The notes beneath the pieces are model-generated. The model made no database searches, was not told the origin of the DNA, and was given only the letters and a program-made list of their open reading frames with translations. The translations under genes and the position numbers were made by a program. Below are positions 29,365 to 34,204 of a stretch of 34,204 nt of DNA, piece by piece. The stretch comes from Russula earlei (taxonomy: Eukaryota; Basidiomycota; Agaricomycetes; Russulales; Russulaceae), in the NCBI GenBank assembly GCA_025769875.1, contig JAGFNK010000550.1:1-34204 (forward strand), in the 5' to 3' direction. The stretch's first letter is position 1. Every line of letters starts with the position of its first letter.

Positions 29365-30004
29365 TTATAGTAACACTTCACTATATACTATATTCTTAGT
29401 GGAAGCCTCCCTCTTCTCTTCCTCCCAAATCACCTTGATGTTGGAGACAGAGGTCACCCTTGACACCCCAACATAAAATTGCCCATGTGTGAACACTGGC
29501 TTTCTTAAATCCAACCCAACATGTTTCAGTGTTTGCCCTTGTGACTTGTTGATGGTCATAGCAAAGCATGCCCTCACAGGGAATTGCCTCCTTATGAACT
29601 TGAAAGCAACTTGATCCTCTGTTGGTTGGCAAGGGATCCTTGGGATGAAGACCTTCTCCCTTGCATGCTCCCCTGTTATCAGCTCAACTTCTAGCACCCT
29701 GTTGCTAGACCTCCTCAAGATCCCTCTGCTCCCATTGCAGACACCATGCCTGGCATCCAAGTTCCTCAGCACCATCACAGGACAGCCCACCTTGAGCTCT
29801 AGCTTGGCAAGAGGAAGTCCAGAGCAGTTGATTGAGTTCAGGTACTCCACTGGATAGTTCAGCATCACATCAGCATCCTCACTCTGCTCAGAAGTGGGAA
29901 TGCTGTCTGCACTTTGAAACACTTGTCCTCTCCCTGGGAACCTCCTAAGCACCTCCTTGTTGATGCTGTCCACATCAGTGTTAAGGCTAGAAAGGATGGC
30001 GCGC
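29365..30004 (-). pseudogene. Helitron RepHel, C-terminal helicase part
   Basis: Completes the PIF1-type helicase of the Helitron. It contains PVEYLNSINCSGLPLAKLEL, GCPVMVLRNLD, the late helicase motif FAMTINKSQGQTLKHVGLDL (about residues 137-156 from the internal Met) and GQFYVGVSRVT (164-174), then a short tail and stop. These are the standard C-terminal motifs of Helitron helicases. It is separated from the core only by LTR-2b: dropping the LTR and one CGCGC lets the core frame (QYFAER) run into AILSSLNTDVDSIN. The piece itself has no internal stop. Confidence 0.9.
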
Positions 30005-30475
30005 TGTCACAAGTACCGGTCCCTCGGACCAAACCGGCAACCGGACAAGCCTACCTGGACAGCCTCACGATTCCTGCACATTCATATGACTCACTTAGCC
30101 TCGCATGTACCATTACCTTCCAGCGTGTTCCAGTCTCAATCGTCTCATTGCTACCTCATGTCTACTATTTAATATAGGACATAGTCGTCTATATAAACCT
30201 GTCAGTAACAGAGAACAAGCCCTAAGCTTGTTCTCTTGTGAATATCACTGGATTCTAGCTTCGGGACTGTAGGCTTGCAGGGAATCAAGCAAATCGACTC
30301 AGAAACTTTCTCCATCCTCTAAGTCTTCAAACGCGAAGACTTATCCATTGTATTCTCTTTCCGCAGGTACACACTAGCCTTCGCTGTGTTGTCACCGAGA
30401 TCCCCGATTCTCGCGAGAACTCGTCGTCTCGCGCATGAAACGATTTGTCAGCGACACCGCCCCCAGTCGGTGACA
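30005..30475 (+). repeat. Solo LTR-2b (471 bp) with CGCGC duplication
   Basis: Starts TGTCACAAG and ends CGGTGACA; CGCGC at 30000-30004 and 30476-30480 is the target duplication. Same family as LTR-2a. TATATAAA lies at 30190-30197 and AAGCTTGTTCT at about 30224-30234 is the start-site dyad half; the arm reads AAGCTTG where LTR-2a has AGGCTTG. Retains many CpGs, so the insertion into RepHel is probably recent. Confidence 0.92.
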
Positions 30476-30480
30476 CGCGC

Positions 30481-32712
30481 TCTGCAAAGTACTGGGAAGA
30501 AGAGTTGCCAGTGTCAAGGCCAGGGTGGATGCTGTCAATCAGAGAGGAAACTGTGTTCTCCCTGCACTTCATATAGGGGGGAAGATGGATGATAGAGTTT
30601 GGGTCAGTGTGCCTGCCTTTTCCAACCTCCAGTTGCCACTGTGCAAAGTTGGCCTCAGCTTGAATGCCAGTGTTGAGGCGCATATTTTGGTGGAGATAAA
30701 GCACTTTGATGGATCTCCAGAGGGGGGAGCGCTGTAGGCAGGCACCTACTATCTGAGGCCTTGATCCTTGCACAATAACAGGAAGGATCTGCTGAAAGTC
30801 ACCACCAAAGACAAAGGTAAGACCACTAAAGGGCTTGTCAGAGTCACAGATGTTCTTGAATGACCTGTCCACTGTCTCCATCACATGCGTGTGCTGCATG
30901 GGAGCCTCATCCCAAATGACCAAGTCAGTAATGCGAATCAGGTCTGCTAAATGTGAGTTTTTGGGGATGTTGCAGACAGTGGACTCATGGGAGGGAATGG
31001 GGATCTTGAAACAGGAGTGTGCAGTGCACCCTCCCTTGAGAAGGAGTGCAGCAATGCCAGAGGAAGCAACACAGAGCACAATCTTGTGTTGAGAGTGCAG
31101 ATGGTAGCAGAGGGTGTTGTAGAGATAAGTCTTGCCAGTACCCCCAGGGCCATGAAGGAAAATGATCTCCCCTGTCTTGTTGAGGACAGCAGAGGTGATC
31201 CCCACAAAAGCAGTCTGCTGGTCAATATTAAGCTTGTCAATAGACTCAGCTGCAAGAACAGCCTGTTCCTCTAGGTCATACTGGTGCTGCTCCTGAATGA
31301 GAGGATTCCCTGCAATAGCCCCCCAGTTCTCAACAAACTGAGGCATGGTTGGCCAATCCTGAAGTCTCTTGGCAGATTGGGAGAGGAGGAGGTCAATGAG
31401 ATAGAGGCCATAGTCCTTCACCTGTTCATCAGTTGGCTCTGGGATGTTGAGATGATGCTGGAGCTTGTGCTTGAGGTCATCACAGATAGATGCAGAGAAT
31501 CTGTCCCAAAGTGCCCTAGGTTGAGAAGGGATGCAGTCCTTGAGGATGGTGGCAAAGAGGTGGCGCAGCTGAGCACCTGTGCACATATGACTGGCTTCTT
31601 CCAAGCATTGCTGCCACTCCTGATCGTCTTCTAGAAGACCCCTTGCAATGCAAGCCTCTCTAAAATAGGGATAGAGAGTGCCTTCAAATGAGCGAAGGTT
31701 TTCAAAGGAGGTTGCACCCTTGACAGAGGTGAGAAGGAGGCGCAGGTAGAAGCACTCTCCAGAAGTAGGGTGAGCATGAAACATCCTCCCAATAGCAAAG
31801 CCCTTACTCCTAAGAGTCCACCTATGAGTGCTTTTGTTCCAGACCATCTTGGAGGGATAATCTTGGTAGAGAAGATCCAGAATGTGAGAGCCCTCTGGAG
31901 CAGCAGCATTGGCCTGAAACCATCCAGTGAGTGTGGTGGGCTTCTCCTCCTCCTGAACTGGCCTGTCATCCTCAGGATTGTAGACAACTCCCTGCTGTCT
32001 AGGAAGGTGGACTTGAAGGTGCACCATATTTGGAACCTGCTCCTGTAGCTCAAAGAGAAAGAGCCTCCATACAGCCTCACAGCTGCTGATGTATCTTGCA
32101 TCCAAGTAAAGCTTGACCTCATCCATGCACCTGCCAAATGCCATGGTGGTCCTGTCATGGCCCTTGTAGACATACTTGTAGATGTACTTGAGAGCCTTGA
32201 CTGAGGCAATAGACTCCACATTGATATGGCACCTGTACTTCCAGATGAGATATGGAGAATGGCAGACCACCCATTGGTTTGTGATCTCCTTGCCACTGAT
32301 GAGATGAGTGTGGCCAGTGTCCCTCCTCCTGGTGCACACATAAGAGTCCTCAGTAACAGAAGTCTCCTCCCTAAAGGGCTTAGGGAAGCCCTTAGAACAT
32401 GAGCCATCCACCATGCAAGGAGAATTCCTGTTCTGGTTGCCACAGGGCCTGTGAACCATGAACTTCTTGATGAGTTCAAGCAGCTCAGGATTGTCTTCTG
32501 GGAACTCAGAAGACATGAGACTGTCAATCTGGTCAGAGGTGTGCAACTTGGAGTGGGGCTGAAGGAAGACAATCATATGGGCATGGGGGAGGCCTCTCTT
32601 CTGGAACTCTATGGTGTAAAGGTGAGCTGCCCAAGCACCCAGAATGCCAGCCCTGATGTCCTTGATGGGGGACTTGAGCTTGGCATGAAAGACTCTGACC
32701 ACCAAGTCAGGG
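30481..32712 (-). pseudogene. Helitron RepHel, Rep active site and helicase core
   Basis: RepHel nicks and unwinds DNA for rolling-circle transposition. From the internal Met at 32705: the HUH nuclease motif PHAHMIVFL (residues 40-48), the tyrosine motif LKYIYKYVYKGHDR (172-185), a linker (200-480), then PIF1-type helicase motifs: Walker A HGPGGTGKTYL (518-528), Walker B LVIWDEAPM (595-603), FGGDFQQILPV (633-643) and LYLHQNMRLNTG (669-680). Residue 744 is the last before LTR-2b; codons beyond it are LTR-derived. All catalytic motifs appear intact, and this long frame has no stop, so the element was probably active not long ago. It is broken by LTR-2b downstream and by the lesions upstream. 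Confidence 0.93.
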
Positions 32713-34204
32713 CGCTCATTGGCAGTCTGGCCAGGGAGGAAGGGCAGAGTGAACCTCAGGCCACTAAGGATTGGCAGTCATGGTGATGAAGAGGTCACCT
32801 CCACCATAGAAGCAGTTGATGGCCAAGGCATCTTGGAGATGCTGCTGCATATTTCTGGTGCTGCCAGAGAAGCTGGAGGGAAGGATAAATCTCTTGCCTA
32901 GTTGGTGTGTGTCAACATCAACATTGGCAGCAACAGCATCTGCCAGACCCTGATAGATCTCCACCCTGAGCTTGCCTTGATTCCTCTTAATAAAGTTGAG
33001 GCGGCTCTGCTCTGCAATGGCCCAAGCCTTACAGACATACTCTTGAAAGAGCATGCCAGAGAGGAAGATGTGATTGGAGTCAATGATATGAGGGTGAATA
33101 TGAAGGCGTTAGCAAAGGAATTGAGCCAAAGAGATGCACCTATTTGCATTTGGAGCAGGGCCATCTTCAACATCTTGGTAAGGGATGTTGGGGAACCATC
33201 CTAGCTGGCCAGTGGGAAAAAGGAGGACATATCTGAGTGAGGGGGTAAACAGGATGGATGTCAGAGATGCACTTTAGATGGCCATCCATAAGGCTCAAGA
33301 TGATGTCCTGTGAGTCCTTGATTTGATCTCCTTCACCTGGAATGATAACTGCAATCTCATTGATGGCAGCATCAGGGGAATTATAGCGACACCTATCACA
33401 TGCAGCATCAAAGTGAAGTGAGAGAGTGCAGTCTTGCTCTCTAGGAAGGTGTTGAGTCAACTCATAAGCCTGCTTGAACTTCTGGACAGCAGCATGAGAG
33501 CGATAAAGCATGTCCTGAAGAGTCTGCATGGTGCCGTTGACTCAATCTAGAGTTGGCCTGATGGGCCATGTGCACATTGAGGGCCATGCTAGGGTCATAG
33601 ATGTAAAGCTGTGCATAAGAAGGGGCAGCATCAGGCCTCTCTGGTGGCAAAAGAGACCCAATCCTATGAATAAGTTCCCCATGCAGCTTGAACAACCAAG
33701 GCCCATGTCCTCCCTGATTAACAGAATGATCCACCTGTCTTCCCACTGAGGTAAGGCCAAAGCATTGTTTTAGGGAGTGAATATGAAGGCGGAAATGCTT
33801 TAGAAATAGGATCTTGGCCAGTGAGAAGGTGGTAAGCTCAGGGGGACATGGGTGTGAAGGGAAGGAAGGGCAATCTTGCCACTCAAGCAACACATGCCAA
33901 ACTTAGGAGTCCTTTGAGATGAGTTGGAAGGTGCTCATCTAGCCAATGGAGTGCCTTGCAGAAAGGGCATTGAATGTTCATGCCTTCAAGATCATTAGCC
34001 CATGTGGGATCAAAAGGATGTCGTGCAATGGGCATGGCTTGAGGAGGTGGCAGCATAGGTTGGCCCATATCTGGATGCTATAATATCTATTAAGTATATA
34101 TTTTTTCCCTTTAAAGAATAGAAGCTTACAGGCAAGGGATCTTCTGATAAACTTAGCATGAGGATAAGGAGGAGGACTTGGAGGAGCAGAGGATGGAGGA
34201 GGTG
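32713..34204 (-). pseudogene. Helitron RepHel, N-terminal region with stop and frameshifts
   Basis: The Helitron-like N-terminal domain in several frames, reading from the right: a Pro-rich start (34204-34130), NIQCPFCKALHWLDE (zinc-binding-like, about 33985-33941), FRLHIHSLKQCFGLTSVGRQ and LFKLHGELIHRIGSLLPPE, QLYIYDPSMALN, then MLYRSHAAVQKFKQAYEL, CDRCRYNSPDAAINEIAVII, HPVYPL, LLFPTGQLGW, then YVCKAWAIAEQSRLNFIKRN, FILPSSFSGSTRNMQQHLQD and GGDLFITMTANP. TAG at 32766-32764 follows MTANP and precedes WPEV; a frameshift lies between about 32760 and 32735, and others near 33540 and 33220. The 5' end is off the window. Confidence 0.85.
34078..34129 (-). other. Possible intron near the RepHel 5' end
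   Basis: On the minus strand GTAAGC at 34129 and ATTATAG ending at 34078 bound an AT-rich 52 nt stretch with CTTAAT as a possible branch site. Flanking sequence on the 5' side encodes a Pro/Ser-rich peptide, on the 3' side the start of the zinc-binding region. The two frames do not join cleanly, so this is tentative. Confidence 0.35.

Noticed and set aside
31631..32572. 313-codon minus-strand ORF inside the Helitron helicase
   Set aside because: It is the shifted frame of the RepHel core, which has the recognised motifs; composition is Ser/Leu/Arg-rich without domains.

Overview
The window looks like a repeat-dense stretch of a filamentous fungal genome, most likely an agaricomycete basidiomycete. 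This is inferred from Ty3/gypsy pol sequence of the type common there, a Helitron RepHel helicase, short GT-AG introns, and a pseudogene of a trypsin-like protein family that I associate from memory with agaricomycetes. I see no rRNA, tRNA, CRISPR array or intact cellular gene. Nearly everything is transposon or transposon-carried sequence, much of it decayed by C-to-T and G-to-A changes.

Layout, left to right. 1-1328: a solo LTR (LTR-1a) inserted in another copy of its own family. 1329-4246: a truncated gypsy element on the minus strand (gag, zinc knuckle, protease) with its 5' LTR (LTR-2a) and a self-priming type primer site. 4247-7282: a decayed foldback-element end, then a solo LTR-1c split by a 1.59 kb near-perfect palindromic foldback element. 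7283-9435: unassigned sequence, then a decayed plus-strand copy of exon/intron blocks also found at 21-29 kb. 9840-13063: an LTR-4 piece, minus-strand gypsy pol (RT, RNase H, start of the integrase linker), and LTR-1e. 13064-17700: a coiled-coil coding fragment fused to a plus-strand Helitron helicase fragment, which is split by solo LTR-3 and a further 1.2 kb insertion; then a trypsin-like-fold pseudogene with one intron, and a Helitron-like hairpin end. 17796-18759: LTR-1d. 18760-20640: purine-skewed non-coding sequence. 20641-29050: two tandem units of about 4.2 kb, each carrying on the minus strand an array of short exon-like blocks separated by 44-86 nt introns. 29078-34204: the 3' end and RepHel gene of a Helitron on the minus strand, split by a young solo LTR (LTR-2b) and broken by a stop and frameshifts, running off the right edge.

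How the parts relate. The solo LTRs with perfect 5 bp target duplications (CTATT, TAGAT, CGTTT, CGCGC) give a clear nesting order. CpG content gives a second, consistent age scale: LTR-1a, LTR-2b and the tandem units keep many CpGs, while the gypsy bodies, LTR-1c and the plus-strand Helitron remnants have almost none. The most unusual item is the pair of tandem exon/intron arrays, bounded by Helitron-like termini that face the RepHel Helitron tail to tail.
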